Shown piece by piece: positions 31,791 to 40,074 of a stretch of 46,211 nt of DNA. The stretch spans positions 1 through 46,211 of the forward strand of contig JAJDTJ010000114.1 in assembly GCA_022827225.1 (NCBI GenBank), written 5' to 3'. The notes below the pieces were generated by a model. It searched no databases, was not told the origin of the DNA, and saw only the letters and a list, made by a program, of their open reading frames with translations. The position numbers and the translations under genes are program-made. Every line of letters starts with the position of its first letter. Position 1 is the first letter of the stretch. Source of the DNA: Candidatus Poribacteria bacterium. GTDB taxonomy: Bacteria; Poribacteria; WGA-4E; WGA-3G.

Positions 31791-32984
31791 CTACTGGACA
31801 TCTGTTGTGATAAAGACGGCGTTTAGAACATCTCGCTCCTGTTGTCCGGAGGGTTTGTTGACGACGGTGTCGTTGACGACGAAGGTGCTGGAGGAGCCGC
31901 CGTCGAGATTAATTGCTTCCGTTGCGCCGAGTTCTATGAGAATACTGGCGAGTTCGTAGAGTGTTAGACCGGTGCTGTATTGCGGTTGCCGTCCGTCTGC
32001 GACGACCAGAAAGAGTTTATCAGCGTTGTAACCGAGTGCTGTTCGGGGTTCATGGCTCAGATTTAGCAGAGGTGTGCGTTTGCCTGGGGTATGCTTTTTT
32101 TCGGCGTTGTGCATCTTTGCTATTGTCTGATTAATTTCTCCATTTTTGAGGAGTCGGAGTCGTCCACCGATGGCGTGTTGGACCTTATTCCATTCGGGGG
32201 GTGAGAGTGAGAGTGTGAGCGTGCCGCTCGCGCCAGCAGTAAATTCAGAAACTGCCGGGTCTCTCAGACGCGCGTTAAACCAAAGGATTGCGCCGTCTCT
32301 CGGAATTAGGCTGTTGCCGTCGCTGAGGACATTTTCGACGCGATAGGTGTGTTCGTAGTGAGGTGTCAATGGGAGTGGGAGTCCACTGATGATGACCTCT
32401 TTGCCTCGACGTCGGTTGGTACGTGTCGATTCGCCGAGGCGCGGTGTATAAAGCGTTACTTGACATCCGTCAAGCCGTCGCTGATTGACGCATCCGAGGG
32501 GTAATGTCCGCTCGCCGATTTGGATGCTGGCTTCCATTTGTACGGTGGAACTCAAAAATTCTCCGGACTCGGTTACGCCGAAGCATGCCTCGGTGTCGGT
32601 CGGTTGCGTGATCAGTTCGCCGTCTTGGATATGTAAGTTTTCTAACACACCGCCGTAGCCTCGCATATCTCCGAGTACACCGAACCCACCGTTGACAGCG
32701 ACAATAACGCGTCGGTCGCCGCGTTGGTTGCGGCGGTTTGCCATGGAACGGACGGTTTCTTTTCCTAAAACTTGTGCGTTTGCGAGTGCGACCTCAAAAT
32801 GGAGCGTCGGTTCACTGCGCGACATCTCTGCGACGTAAAGCACACATGTTTCGACATCCCATTTGTAACGGTAGATGTGGAGACCGGGTGTTAGGTCAGG
32901 AAATAGTGCCTCCTTTTCGCCCCCTGCTTGTGCGATGGTGGTTATCATGAAAAAGAGGTAGATGAGGGTGCAGAATCTATACAT
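31791..32984 (-). CDS. Secreted phosphodiester glycosidase family protein (NAGPA/DUF2233)
   Basis: 397 aa from ATG at 32984; a start ten codons earlier is possible but lies deep in folB. Signal peptide 1-20 (MYRFCTLIYLFFMITTIAQA). NAGPA-domain enzymes remove sugar-1-phosphodiester groups; the human member uncovers mannose-6-phosphate. Seen: VIVAVNGGFGV, a middle beta-rich region, PRTALGYNADKLFLVVADGR, LTLYELASILIELGATEAIN, LDGGSSSTFVV and the C-terminal VNKPSGQQERDVLNAVFI, all classic for this family. Start codon overlaps the folB stop by 8 nt, suggesting coupled translation. Probably periplasmic or extracellular. Confidence 0.88.
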   Translation of the reverse strand: MYRFCTLIYLFFMITTIAQAGGEKEALFPDLTPGLHIYRYKWDVETCVLYVAEMSRSEPTLHFEVALANAQVLGKETVRSMANRRNQRGDRRVIVAVNGGFGVLGDMRGYGGVLENLHIQDGELITQPTDTEACFGVTESGEFLSSTVQMEASIQIGERTLPLGCVNQRRLDGCQVTLYTPRLGESTRTNRRRGKEVIISGLPLPLTPHYEHTYRVENVLSDGNSLIPRDGAILWFNARLRDPAVSEFTAGASGTLTLSLSPPEWNKVQHAIGGRLRLLKNGEINQTIAKMHNAEKKHTPGKRTPLLNLSHEPRTALGYNADKLFLVVADGRQPQYSTGLTLYELASILIELGATEAINLDGGSSSTFVVNDTVVNKPSGQQERDVLNAVFITTDVQ

Positions 32985-33333
32985 TACGGAAAATTTCAAC
33001 GGCGAAATAGTCAATGGGTTGTTCTATCGGTGGTCGCAGTTTCTTGACGATGAGATGTACCGCATCGACTGCGAATTGTTCTAAAATTGTGGTAGCCATC
33101 TTTTCGGCGAGTGCCTCGATGAGCTGGAACGACTGCTGTGTGCCGATCTCAATGATGCGTGAAACGACCTCGGCGTAATCGACTGTGTCTGTGAGTGCAT
33201 CCGTGTTACCCGGTTTGCTAAGTGGACAGTGTAAGGTTACATCAACTTCATAATGGCCACCGACGTGTCGTTCTTCTTTTGGGACACCGTGGTGGCCGTG
33301 GAATCGGATACTTTTGAGAATGATTTTGTCCAT
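32977..33333 (-). CDS. folB: Dihydroneopterin aldolase
   Basis: 118 aa, normal FolB length. Converts 7,8-dihydroneopterin to 6-hydroxymethyl-7,8-dihydropterin in folate synthesis, cytoplasm. Seen: MDKIILKSIRFHGHHGVPKEE (substrate-binding Glu near 21), VDYAEVVSRI, LIEALAEKMATTIL with the Glu of the pterin pocket, and VHLIVKKLRPPI containing the catalytic Lys. Overlaps the secreted glycosidase gene downstream. A partial CGCTCCTAC repeat lies just upstream (33350-33380). Confidence 0.95.
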   Translation of the reverse strand: MDKIILKSIRFHGHHGVPKEERHVGGHYEVDVTLHCPLSKPGNTDALTDTVDYAEVVSRIIEIGTQQSFQLIEALAEKMATTILEQFAVDAVHLIVKKLRPPIEQPIDYFAVEIFRNV

Positions 33334-33385
33334 TTTTCGCGTCGTAAAAAAAGTCGGCGTTAGAAACCGCTCCTACAAGTTAATC

Positions 33386-33997
33386 TTATTCTTGAGGGAT
33401 TTCTCCGAAGGTATACGCGGGTTCTATGAGGTCTTTGACCTGCTTTCCGTTGTTTCCGCCGGTGTAATCAATGGCGCGAATTTTCCAGTCACTCCCGTCC
33501 TTTTGGAGTGCAGAAATCAGATCGCCTTGCTGATTGCCCCATTTATATGCGCCCCGCAAGACAGCTTCTTTGCCCTTGCTATCAATAGCGATGTAGGTGA
33601 TGTCAACTGTCACTGCGCCTTGACGGAGTCGGAAGATACCGTCCCATGCCGATGTTACTGCTTTCCATCCGTTGTTCCGTTCGAAAGTGCCAGCCCAGAA
33701 GGTCCATGCGGTAAAAACGTCGTCTGATTCGCTTTTGAACCAAACGTCGGCGAGTGTATCCACATCTTGATCGCCATGTGCAGTTGTGTATCTGTCATAG
33801 AGTTCGCGAATGGCTTCCTCTTCAGCGGCGAAGTCGATGTTCCTTTCAAAAATTCCTGTCGGTTCCTCGGATTGGGAAGGTGTAGCGGTTGAAGTTTCTG
33901 TCTCGGTCGGTTCGGAGTCGTCATCGTCTCCACCACAGGCGATCATACCGGTGATGAGTAGCATGATAATTAGATAACAAATCGCTTTCGGTCTCAT
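33386..33997 (-). CDS. Lipoprotein with SnoaL/NTF2-like domain
   Basis: 203 aa. Lipobox GMIAC with Cys21 after a hydrophobic signal, then an Asp/Ser/Thr/Glu-rich linker to about residue 50. The rest fits an NTF2/SnoaL-like fold: EEEAIRELYDRYTTAHGDQD, TLADVWF, GWKAVTSAWDGIF, VTVDITYIAIDSKGKEAVLR, SALQKDGSDWKIRAIDY. Such domains bind small hydrophobic ligands or act as structural modules. AGGAGGT precedes the ATG. Anchored to a membrane by lipidation (LspA is encoded in this window). Function unknown. Confidence 0.85.
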   Translation of the reverse strand: MRPKAICYLIIMLLITGMIACGGDDDDSEPTETETSTATPSQSEEPTGIFERNIDFAAEEEAIRELYDRYTTAHGDQDVDTLADVWFKSESDDVFTAWTFWAGTFERNNGWKAVTSAWDGIFRLRQGAVTVDITYIAIDSKGKEAVLRGAYKWGNQQGDLISALQKDGSDWKIRAIDYTGGNNGKQVKDLIEPAYTFGEIPQE

Positions 33998-34123
33998 AAT
34001 TTACCTCCTGCGTTATCTCCTAAAATGGATGACTCACATTGACACAATTTTTTTTATTGTATCAGAATTGCGGATAAAAAGCAACTTAATTTTAGTTTTT
34101 AGGGCTCGGTTTTCGGTTTTCGG

Positions 34124-34153
34124 TTTTCAGAATAACAGTTTTTGTGTTATACT
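34124..34153 (+). promoter_or_regulatory. Possible promoter for moaD-moaE
   Basis: TTTTCA (34124-34129), 18-bp spacer, TATACT (34148-34153): 4/6 and 5/6. It is preceded by three tandem CGGTTTT units (34107-34128). Leader about 50 nt to the moaD start. Confidence 0.35.
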
Positions 34154-34209
34154 TTTTGGTGCAGTTTAGATGCTGTTAACCACTAAAATTTTGTTGAAGG
34201 GAAATTCTT

Positions 34210-34464
34210 ATGAACGTCACAGTCAAATATTTTGCCGTATGCCACGAGATGTTAGATAGATCGGAAGAAGAGATGGAGCTCCCTGAAGGTGCGACCGTGA
34301 AAACGATCTTACAGAGACTTGAGGAAGAGTGGCCGGAGATTGCTGAGTTTTATGAAGTGATGCAGATGTCTGTCAATTGGGAATACGCTACAGAGAACAC
34401 CGAACTTGCGGAGGGGGACGAGGTGGCTCTGATTCCGCCGGTAACGGGGGGTTGCGATGTTTAA
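34210..34464 (+). CDS. moaD: Molybdopterin synthase small subunit (MoaD/ThiS-like) with a three-residue tail
   Basis: 84 aa, beta-grasp sulfur carrier. Its C-terminal Gly-Gly is thiocarboxylated by MoeB and donates sulfur to make molybdopterin with MoaE. Seen: MNVTVKYFAVCHEMLDRSEE start, LPEGATVKTILQRLEEEWPE, and LAEGDEVALIPPVTGG. Odd: the family normally ends in Gly-Gly, but here three more residues, Cys-Asp-Val, follow (34453-34461). These codons contain the moaE start, so the tail could be a by-product of gene overlap; a protease or a special activation step would be needed to expose the Gly-Gly. GAAGGG precedes the ATG. Confidence 0.9.
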   Translation: MNVTVKYFAVCHEMLDRSEEEMELPEGATVKTILQRLEEEWPEIAEFYEVMQMSVNWEYATENTELAEGDEVALIPPVTGGCDV

Positions 34465-34918
34465 AATCACGACGGATGTTATTACAGGCGCGGAGGTGCG
34501 CGAAGCCGTGGAGGGGCCGGATGCTGGCGCGGTGGTGCTATTCTTCGGTACTGTCCGTAATAATACCGACGGTAGGCCTGTCAACTGTCTCGAATATGAG
34601 GCGTACCCACCGATGGCGGAAAAGAAAATGTCAGAAATTGCCCAGGAAATTTCTGATAAATGGGGACTTGATCGTGTTGCCATGGTCCACCGCGTCGGGA
34701 GGTTAGAGATCGGTGAGGTGAGTGTAGCGGTCGCAGTTGCATCCCCGCATCGCAAGGACGGTTTTGAGGCGTGTAAATATGCGATGGACCGCCTCAAACA
34801 GATTGTTCCGATCTGGAAGCGCGAGATATGGGCAGACGGAGAAGCGGAATGGGTGAAACCGGATGCCGTCTATTTCGATACGCTTAAGCCACGCAAAACC
34901 GATCCACAAACCGACTAA
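34457..34918 (+). CDS. moaE: Molybdopterin synthase large subunit
   Basis: 153 aa. Forms the heterotetramer with MoaD and converts cyclic pyranopterin monophosphate to molybdopterin. Seen: GAVVLFFGTVRNNTDGRPVNCLEYEAY, VHRVGRLEIGEVSVAVAVASPHR, AMDRLKQIVPIWKREIW with the catalytic Lys, and WVKPDAVYF near the end. ATG lies inside the last codons of moaD (8-nt overlap). The 3' end overlaps the convergent M20 peptidase gene by 35 bp. Together with MoaD it supports the molybdenum hydroxylase encoded at 23.7-27.5 kb. Confidence 0.96.
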   Translation: MFKITTDVITGAEVREAVEGPDAGAVVLFFGTVRNNTDGRPVNCLEYEAYPPMAEKKMSEIAQEISDKWGLDRVAMVHRVGRLEIGEVSVAVAVASPHRKDGFEACKYAMDRLKQIVPIWKREIWADGEAEWVKPDAVYFDTLKPRKTDPQTD

Positions 34919-36008
34919 AGATTGAGATTGCCTGCGGGAACTGATCCAACGCCATCCACTCATCGACGGTATGTGCCTGAAGGATGCTTCCCGGTCCGAT
35001 GATGACGGTCTCCATGTGTTGTGCGAAGACCGCAGCATCGGTGCCATAGGCGACGGTTTTGGGTTCAGTTTCGCCTGTTATTTCAAGTGCTGCTTGGATA
35101 ATCTCTGCATCGGGTGGCGTTCGTACTGGGGGTGCGTCAATATACAAATCGAATATTAACCCATGTTTTTCAGCCGAGTCCCGGGCGCGGTCTATCCATT
35201 TTTGCGAATTGTCCCCTGGCATTGGACGGTAATTGATACAACACACGCTTAACGGCGAAGTAATATTCCCTGGACACTCGCCATCACTGATAGTGATATT
35301 CCAATCCGTAAAAGCTGGCGTGAATTCATCGTTGAAATATCGGGTGTCGCTTGTCAATTCGTGATATATGTCGCGCATTTCTGCGAGGAACGGGATCAGT
35401 TTAAGATTCGCGTTATCACCTTCGCCAGTACTGCTGTGCGCTGCGCGCCCGTGCGCTGTGGCAGTAAAGCGGACAGTGCCTTTGTGGGCATATACCGCGT
35501 GGAGTTCTGTCGGTTCACCGACGACCCCATACTTTGGAAAGCCGTGGTTTTTGAACATCTGCGACTTTTCGGCGACTGCAATTGCCCCGAGGTATCCGAC
35601 TTCTTCATCAGCCGTAATCACGACGTAGAGTGGTGTGTCGAGTTTTGATGCTGCGTAGTGCGAAGCCACTTCAATCATACAGGCGACGCTGCCTTTCATA
35701 TCGCAGCTGCCCCTACCGTACATCTTTCCATCAGCGATCCGTGCCTCAAACGGGTCCATTGACCAGCCGATAGCCGGGACAGTATCTATATGTCCGAGGA
35801 GTGCTAATCCGCGTTCACCGTTCACCGGTCCTTTACGTCCGATGAGGTTTACCTTTAGCACGCCTGCGGGGTCCCTGTATTCGACGCGTTCAACTTCACA
35901 ATCTGCGGCTTCCAGTATTTCAGTCAGAAAATCCATGACCTCAACGTTGCTGAGCGGACTGACTGTATTATATCCAATGAGCGTTTTGGTGAGTTCTTTT
36001 GCATCCAT
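34884..36008 (-). CDS. argE: M20 family metallopeptidase, acetylornithine deacetylase type
   Basis: 374 aa. Likely removes an acetyl group from N-acetylornithine (arginine synthesis) using two zinc or cobalt ions; other M20 amidases remain possible. Seen: LLGHIDTVPA (first metal His and Asp), GRGSCDMKGSVA (bridging Asp), ITADEEVGYLGA (catalytic Glu pair), VGEPTEL, HKGTVRFTATAHGRAAHSS (dimerisation-domain His), and C-terminal LQAHTVDEWMAL (metal His). Cytoplasmic. No strong ribosome binding site. Convergent with moaE, 35-bp overlap at the 3' ends. Symbol is by similarity of motif set to ArgE. Confidence 0.85.
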   Translation of the reverse strand: MDAKELTKTLIGYNTVSPLSNVEVMDFLTEILEAADCEVERVEYRDPAGVLKVNLIGRKGPVNGERGLALLGHIDTVPAIGWSMDPFEARIADGKMYGRGSCDMKGSVACMIEVASHYAASKLDTPLYVVITADEEVGYLGAIAVAEKSQMFKNHGFPKYGVVGEPTELHAVYAHKGTVRFTATAHGRAAHSSTGEGDNANLKLIPFLAEMRDIYHELTSDTRYFNDEFTPAFTDWNITISDGECPGNITSPLSVCCINYRPMPGDNSQKWIDRARDSAEKHGLIFDLYIDAPPVRTPPDAEIIQAALEITGETEPKTVAYGTDAAVFAQHMETVIIGPGSILQAHTVDEWMALDQFPQAISIFSRFVDRFCVA

Positions 36009-36056
36009 AATGGGAAATTTTACAAAAAGTGTGGAAGTTTGTCAATAGATTTTTTA

Positions 36057-36091
36057 ATAGTTGTCAGTTATCAGTTGTCAGTAAAGGACCT
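36057..36091. repeat. GTTGTCAGTTATCAGTTGTCAGT short tandem repeat
   Basis: Three heptamer-like units (GTTGTCA, GTTATCA, GTTGTCA) in the gap between argE and rsmE. Clearest example of the repeat family in the window. Confidence 0.65.
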
Positions 36092-36128
36092 GTTGCCTTC
36101 CTCACTTCGGCATTGGGGAGGAATGCCT

Positions 36129-36866
36129 CTACAATTGGTATTCATAGGCGATGGCGGCGACTGCGACGATGGCGGCGGTTTCTGTACGTAAGATGTTTCT
36201 GCCGAGCGTTACGGGTATACATCCGTTCTCAATTGCGGCGGTGACCTCTTGATGAGAAAAACCGCCTTCTGGACCGACAAAGAGCGCGATGGTGGCTGCT
36301 TGTAATGTTTTTCGTAAGACTTCTCTGATATGCTGTGTATACGATGCCTGATTGGGGTCCGGGTTGAGGAATAGACGGAGTGAAAAATGATCAAGTTGTG
36401 TGAGAGATTCTTGAAAGGTCTGCGGGTCGCATAACTCAGGGAGCCAGGCGCGTTTACACTGTTTTGTCGCAGCGATGACGACACGGTGCCATCGCTCATA
36501 CCGATTTTGGCTCGGTTTTTGTAAGGCGTGTTCTGTCCGTAACGGCACGATCTGCGTGACACCGATTTCGGTTGTCTTTTGGAGGATCATCTCCATCTTA
36601 TCGTTCTTCGGAAGTCCTTGGAAGAGTGTCATCAAAGGTAGCACGCTTGCGTGAAATTCATGGCTGAGAATCCGGGTTTCACTTAAAGCGTTTTTTGTGT
36701 TTATATTGCGTACTTCTGCGGTATAGACATTGCCTTGTCCATCAATAATTCGGACAGTCTCACCCGGTGTTATGCGGAGGACGTTGTGGAGATGGTGATG
36801 CTCTGAATCGGTGATTGTGGCAATATCAGTGCGAATCTGAGACGGCGGAACATAAAAGGTATGCAT
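36129..36866 (-). CDS. rsmE: 16S rRNA (uracil1498-N3)-methyltransferase
   Basis: 245 aa, SPOUT-class methyltransferase that modifies U1498 of 16S rRNA. Seen: MHTFYVPPSQ start, HHHLHNVLRITPGETVRI, the PUA-like N-terminal part, QKTTEIGVTQIVPLRTEHAL, ATKQCKRAWLPEL, and the SAM knot LFVGPEGGFSHQEV and LGRNILRTETAAIVA. ATG overlaps the rpe stop by one base (TGATG). Last gene of the housekeeping cluster. Confidence 0.96.
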   Translation of the reverse strand: MHTFYVPPSQIRTDIATITDSEHHHLHNVLRITPGETVRIIDGQGNVYTAEVRNINTKNALSETRILSHEFHASVLPLMTLFQGLPKNDKMEMILQKTTEIGVTQIVPLRTEHALQKPSQNRYERWHRVVIAATKQCKRAWLPELCDPQTFQESLTQLDHFSLRLFLNPDPNQASYTQHIREVLRKTLQAATIALFVGPEGGFSHQEVTAAIENGCIPVTLGRNILRTETAAIVAVAAIAYEYQL

Positions 36867-37582
36867 CAGGCTGTACCCGTGCGGAGTTTTTCAATAACTG
36901 TCTCTGGTTGTTGGCTGCGGAAGATAGCGGTGCCAGCGACGAGAATCGTGGCGCCTTGATGGATAGCACGCGGTGCGATTTCTGTAGTTACACCGCCATC
37001 AATAGAGATGTCGAGCGGTTGCTCTAATTTTGTGGTAATTTGATGCAACTCGGCTATTTTCTCGAATGTGCTCGGTTGGAAGGCTTGTCCGCCGAATCCG
37101 GGTTCAACACTCATCGGTAGAATCAAATCAATGTCTGAAAGATAGGGAGTGACTGCTGCGGTGGGCGTTTTCGGTGAAAATGCTAAGCCAGGTTTAATAT
37201 TGCGTGCCTTAATTGCTGAGATAACTTCTTTGGGTTCATCCCTACTTTCGATGTGAAATGTGATGAAATCTGCGCCTGCTTCGGCGAGTGCGTTTATATA
37301 GCGGAGTGGGTGCGTCACCATGATATGGACATCAAATGGGACTTCGGTTATTTGGCGAACAGCGGCGATGAAGGGTGGGCTGATGGCGAAGTTTGGCACA
37401 AATTCGCCGTCCATAACGTCAAAGTGCAGCATATCCGCGCCGGCATCGACCATCCGTTTTACTTCTTCACCGAATCGGCTGAAGTCTGCGGCGAGGAGTG
37501 AGGGTGCGATTTTAGGGTTCGGAATTTGGAGGCTCCTTCGGTATGTCCTATTTATAAAGTTTTTCGAGTAATTTTTCATCAT
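36866..37582 (-). CDS. rpe: Ribulose-phosphate 3-epimerase
   Basis: 238 aa if started at the ATG at 37582, which has no good ribosome binding site and overlaps the PASTA gene by 35 nt. An AAGGAG (37538-37533) lies exactly 7 nt before an in-frame ATT (37525-37523); that start would give 219 aa, the usual Rpe length. Reaction: interconverts ribulose-5-phosphate and xylulose-5-phosphate. Seen: KIAPSLLAADFSRFGEEVKR, MLHFDVMDGEFVPNFAISPP with metal His and Asp, DVHIMVTHPLRYI, LPMSVEPGFGGQAF, DISIDGGVTTEIAPRA and LVAGTAIFRS. Upstream gene order fmt-PASTA-rpe. Confidence 0.95.
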   Translation of the reverse strand: MMKNYSKNFINRTYRRSLQIPNPKIAPSLLAADFSRFGEEVKRMVDAGADMLHFDVMDGEFVPNFAISPPFIAAVRQITEVPFDVHIMVTHPLRYINALAEAGADFITFHIESRDEPKEVISAIKARNIKPGLAFSPKTPTAAVTPYLSDIDLILPMSVEPGFGGQAFQPSTFEKIAELHQITTKLEQPLDISIDGGVTTEIAPRAIHQGATILVAGTAIFRSQQPETVIEKLRTGTA

Positions 37583-38528
37583 TCTCGAAGACGATTACCT
37601 GTGTTTGTCCAAAGACGTGTACACCTTTCCGTTCAAGGTCAATCAATGCGCCCGGGGCGTATAGTTGGTCAATTACGGTGCGTGTCCCTGAGTCATCGGT
37701 GATAATAATTTTGACGTGGCGTGATAGGTTGAGATTCTCCGCTTCCGTGACTTTGTATTTGAATGGTAGCAATTTACCGATGCTTTCGATAGATTCTTGC
37801 CCGCTGATTTCGAGAAGGATTAGGTCTCCAGTTTTTACGAGTACGCCGCCCGTTGGCTTGTGCGCGATGATCATGCCTTTAGGGATTCTCGGATGCGAAC
37901 TATAGACGGTTTCAACATTGAGTCCTGCCGTTTCTAAGGCGCGAAGTACTTCCGTGGCGGGTTGTTCTTGGAAATTTGGGAGTTGTATAGATTTTGGTGT
38001 GGGACCTAAGCTGAGTAAAAGGTTAACTGAGGTTCCGCGTCGCTGGCCACCGCCTTCTGGCGGTGTTTGCGCGATAACAATATCTTGTAGATAGGTTTCG
38101 GAATGGACGCGGGCGACCTGATTTGGCTGAAAACCGGCGGCTTTGAGCGTATCAATGGCGGCACCCTGAGATTTTCCAATAACAGAAGGAACGGGTGCCA
38201 ATTCCACGCCTATGCTGACGGTGATCGTGACGGGTTGGTAGTATTTGATTCTAAAGTTCGGTTCTGGGTCTTGTGCGATGATCTCGCCTTTTGGTGCCCC
38301 ACTACTTGCCTCGTGAATCTCTTTTGCGGGGCGCAGTCCTGCTTTATCAAGGATTGGGACAGCTTCATAGTAGGTCTTACCGATAAGGTTCGGTACGAGT
38401 ACCTCCTCTGTCCGAACCCATCTCGGGACGACCACGAAAATGATTAGCACACCGACTATGCCGGACAGAATTAAGAGATAGAGTAAAACCTTGACGACAG
38501 CAAATAGGGTATTATTCGTGTAATTCAT
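37548..38528 (-). CDS. Membrane-anchored PASTA-domain protein without kinase domain
   Basis: 326 aa. One N-terminal transmembrane helix (residues about 12-33, LLYLLILSGIVGVLIIFVVV), then three PASTA repeats (about 42-107 VLVPNLIGKTYYEAVPILDK, 110-176 VPSVIGKSQGAAIDTLKAAG, 182-245 IQLPNFQEQPATEVLRALET) and an unassigned C-terminal region to 326. PASTA domains usually bind muropeptides on kinases or penicillin-binding proteins. Here there is no kinase or transpeptidase domain. ATGA overlap with the fmt stop. The fmt to rpe interval in Firmicutes commonly carries a PASTA kinase. Exact ligand unknown. Confidence 0.9.
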   Translation of the reverse strand: MNYTNNTLFAVVKVLLYLLILSGIVGVLIIFVVVPRWVRTEEVLVPNLIGKTYYEAVPILDKAGLRPAKEIHEASSGAPKGEIIAQDPEPNFRIKYYQPVTITVSIGVELAPVPSVIGKSQGAAIDTLKAAGFQPNQVARVHSETYLQDIVIAQTPPEGGGQRRGTSVNLLLSLGPTPKSIQLPNFQEQPATEVLRALETAGLNVETVYSSHPRIPKGMIIAHKPTGGVLVKTGDLILLEISGQESIESIGKLLPFKYKVTEAENLNLSRHVKIIITDDSGTRTVIDQLYAPGALIDLERKGVHVFGQTQVIVFENDEKLLEKLYK

Positions 38529-39475
38529 GGCAATGACGCTGTTAAAAGTTGGTCACCGGTCTGGACTTGGTATCCGTTAATAAAATCAGCGGCTTCCATA
38601 GCCTTTTTGGTTGCCGGTTGGATCTTTAATAGTTGAAGTGTGCCCTCAGATGTTGCAACGAGTAGTTTCCGTTTTTTGACGATTTCAAGTGTTCCTGGTG
38701 GCGCATTGAGTGTCTGTGGGAGCGGTTGACAACTGATAATCTTCAATCGGAGGTTGTCTCGAAAGAAGGTATACGCGCCGGGCCAGATCGCGGTGCCTCT
38801 GACGAGATTATGAATCTTTGTTGCGGGTTGATGCCAGTTGATGTCTCCAATCTCTTTTGTCAGGCGTGGCGCGTGCGTTGCCTCGGCATCGTTCTGTGGT
38901 GTTGCTGGTGGGGGTGTGTCTCCTGACATTTCGGACAGGAGTTCGACGAGTTGTTTTGCGCCGAGTTGCGCTAATTGTTCTGTTAATGTGAAGGCGGTGT
39001 CCTCATCTCTGATCGGGATGCGGACGGCAGAAATAATATCCCCTGTATCCTCGCCTGCGTCGAGTCGCATGAGTGTCACACCTGTTTCGGTTTCGCCGTT
39101 GATCAATGTCCACTGAATAGGTGCTGCGCCTCTGTATTTCGGTAGCAGAGACGGATGCAGATTGATGGTTCCACAGGGCGGGATATCCAAAACGGTCTGT
39201 GGTAAAAGTTGTCCGAATGCAGCGACGATGGTCACATCTGGTGCGAGACGCTCAAGGGTGCTTACGAATGCCGGTTCTCTCACTTTTTCGGGTTGGTAGA
39301 TCGGCAGCTGATGTTCCGCAGCGATGACTTTAACGGGCGGCGGACTTAGGCGTTTTCCGCGTCCACTGGGGCGGTCAGGTTGTGTGACGACACCGATGAG
39401 TTCAAATTTGTGAGTGATGAGTTCCTTGAGTGCTGGAACAGCGAACTCACTGGTTCCCATAAAAAGAATACGCAT
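38525..39475 (-). CDS. fmt: Methionyl-tRNA formyltransferase
   Basis: 316 aa. Formylates initiator Met-tRNA with 10-formyltetrahydrofolate. Seen: MRILFMGTSEFAVPALKELI, GVVTQPDRPSGRGKRL, FGQLLPQTVLDIPP, INLHPSLLPKYRGAAPIQW (catalytic Asn and His), GVTLMRLDAGEDTGDI, and a C-terminal tRNA-binding domain starting DINWHQPATKIHNLVRG. Stop overlaps the PASTA gene start (ATGA). The folate route also includes folB in this window. Confidence 0.97.
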   Translation of the reverse strand: MRILFMGTSEFAVPALKELITHKFELIGVVTQPDRPSGRGKRLSPPPVKVIAAEHQLPIYQPEKVREPAFVSTLERLAPDVTIVAAFGQLLPQTVLDIPPCGTINLHPSLLPKYRGAAPIQWTLINGETETGVTLMRLDAGEDTGDIISAVRIPIRDEDTAFTLTEQLAQLGAKQLVELLSEMSGDTPPPATPQNDAEATHAPRLTKEIGDINWHQPATKIHNLVRGTAIWPGAYTFFRDNLRLKIISCQPLPQTLNAPPGTLEIVKKRKLLVATSEGTLQLLKIQPATKKAMEAADFINGYQVQTGDQLLTASLP

Positions 39476-39490
39476 TTTTGATTATGAAAT

Positions 39491-40042
39491 TCAGAAACGG
39501 ATTTGAAGGAGCGGTATTGCTAAACCGATAGCGGGTTCATTTGCCCATCTATTGAATCTATTGTTTAGCGCGGCTTCTCGTGACATCTCCCTATATCTGG
39601 CTATATATGGATCTACTTTTGACAAGCGGGCGATGGTCTCTTCGGGCCCTTGCTCTTCGGTTGGTGGTTCTTTGGGTTCTGGTACGCGTGGTGCAGATCG
39701 GTCAACATGACGTGTATGTAGCCAATCCCATACACCGATAAATAGTGACAACGAAACGGCGCCGATTCCGACGATGCGATAGTCCTGGGGTGTCAATTCC
39801 GGTGCGAACAAATTCTCACGATACATCTTTACGCCTCTGACGACGATGTAGCTGTGAATAGCAGTGAAGGGTAGCGAACTTAGCGTGATGATCTCAAATC
39901 GCCGTAATGCGCTTTCACTGTAGTGGGCATGATCTTCTTCTGCTGGCGGTTCCGCCTGTTGAAATTGTGCATTTGCTTGCGGGAGTATCCCAAAAAGGGA
40001 GACTAAGCTGATCAAGAGCAATCGGGTGCCAAATTTATACAC
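39491..40042 (-). CDS. Hypothetical exported protein with two hydrophobic segments
   Basis: 183 aa from GTG at 40042 with GGAGAA upstream. Signal peptide 1-25 (LLLISLVSLFGILPQANAQ). Then an RRFEIITLSSLPFTAIHSYI segment and IVGIGAVSLSLFIGVWDWLH (about 90-108), both hydrophobic, a Pro/Glu-rich linker (about 119-137), and an Arg-rich C-terminus ending LLQIRF, which resembles an outer-membrane C-terminal strand. Not recognised. Sits between lspA and fmt; preceded by tandem 16-bp palindromic repeats at 40082-40112 that look like operator sites. Confidence 0.75.
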   Translation of the reverse strand: MYKFGTRLLLISLVSLFGILPQANAQFQQAEPPAEEDHAHYSESALRRFEIITLSSLPFTAIHSYIVVRGVKMYRENLFAPELTPQDYRIVGIGAVSLSLFIGVWDWLHTRHVDRSAPRVPEPKEPPTEEQGPEETIARLSKVDPYIARYREMSREAALNNRFNRWANEPAIGLAIPLLQIRF

Positions 40043-40074
40043 AGAACTTCTCCATAAATATAGAATAGTGTTGG

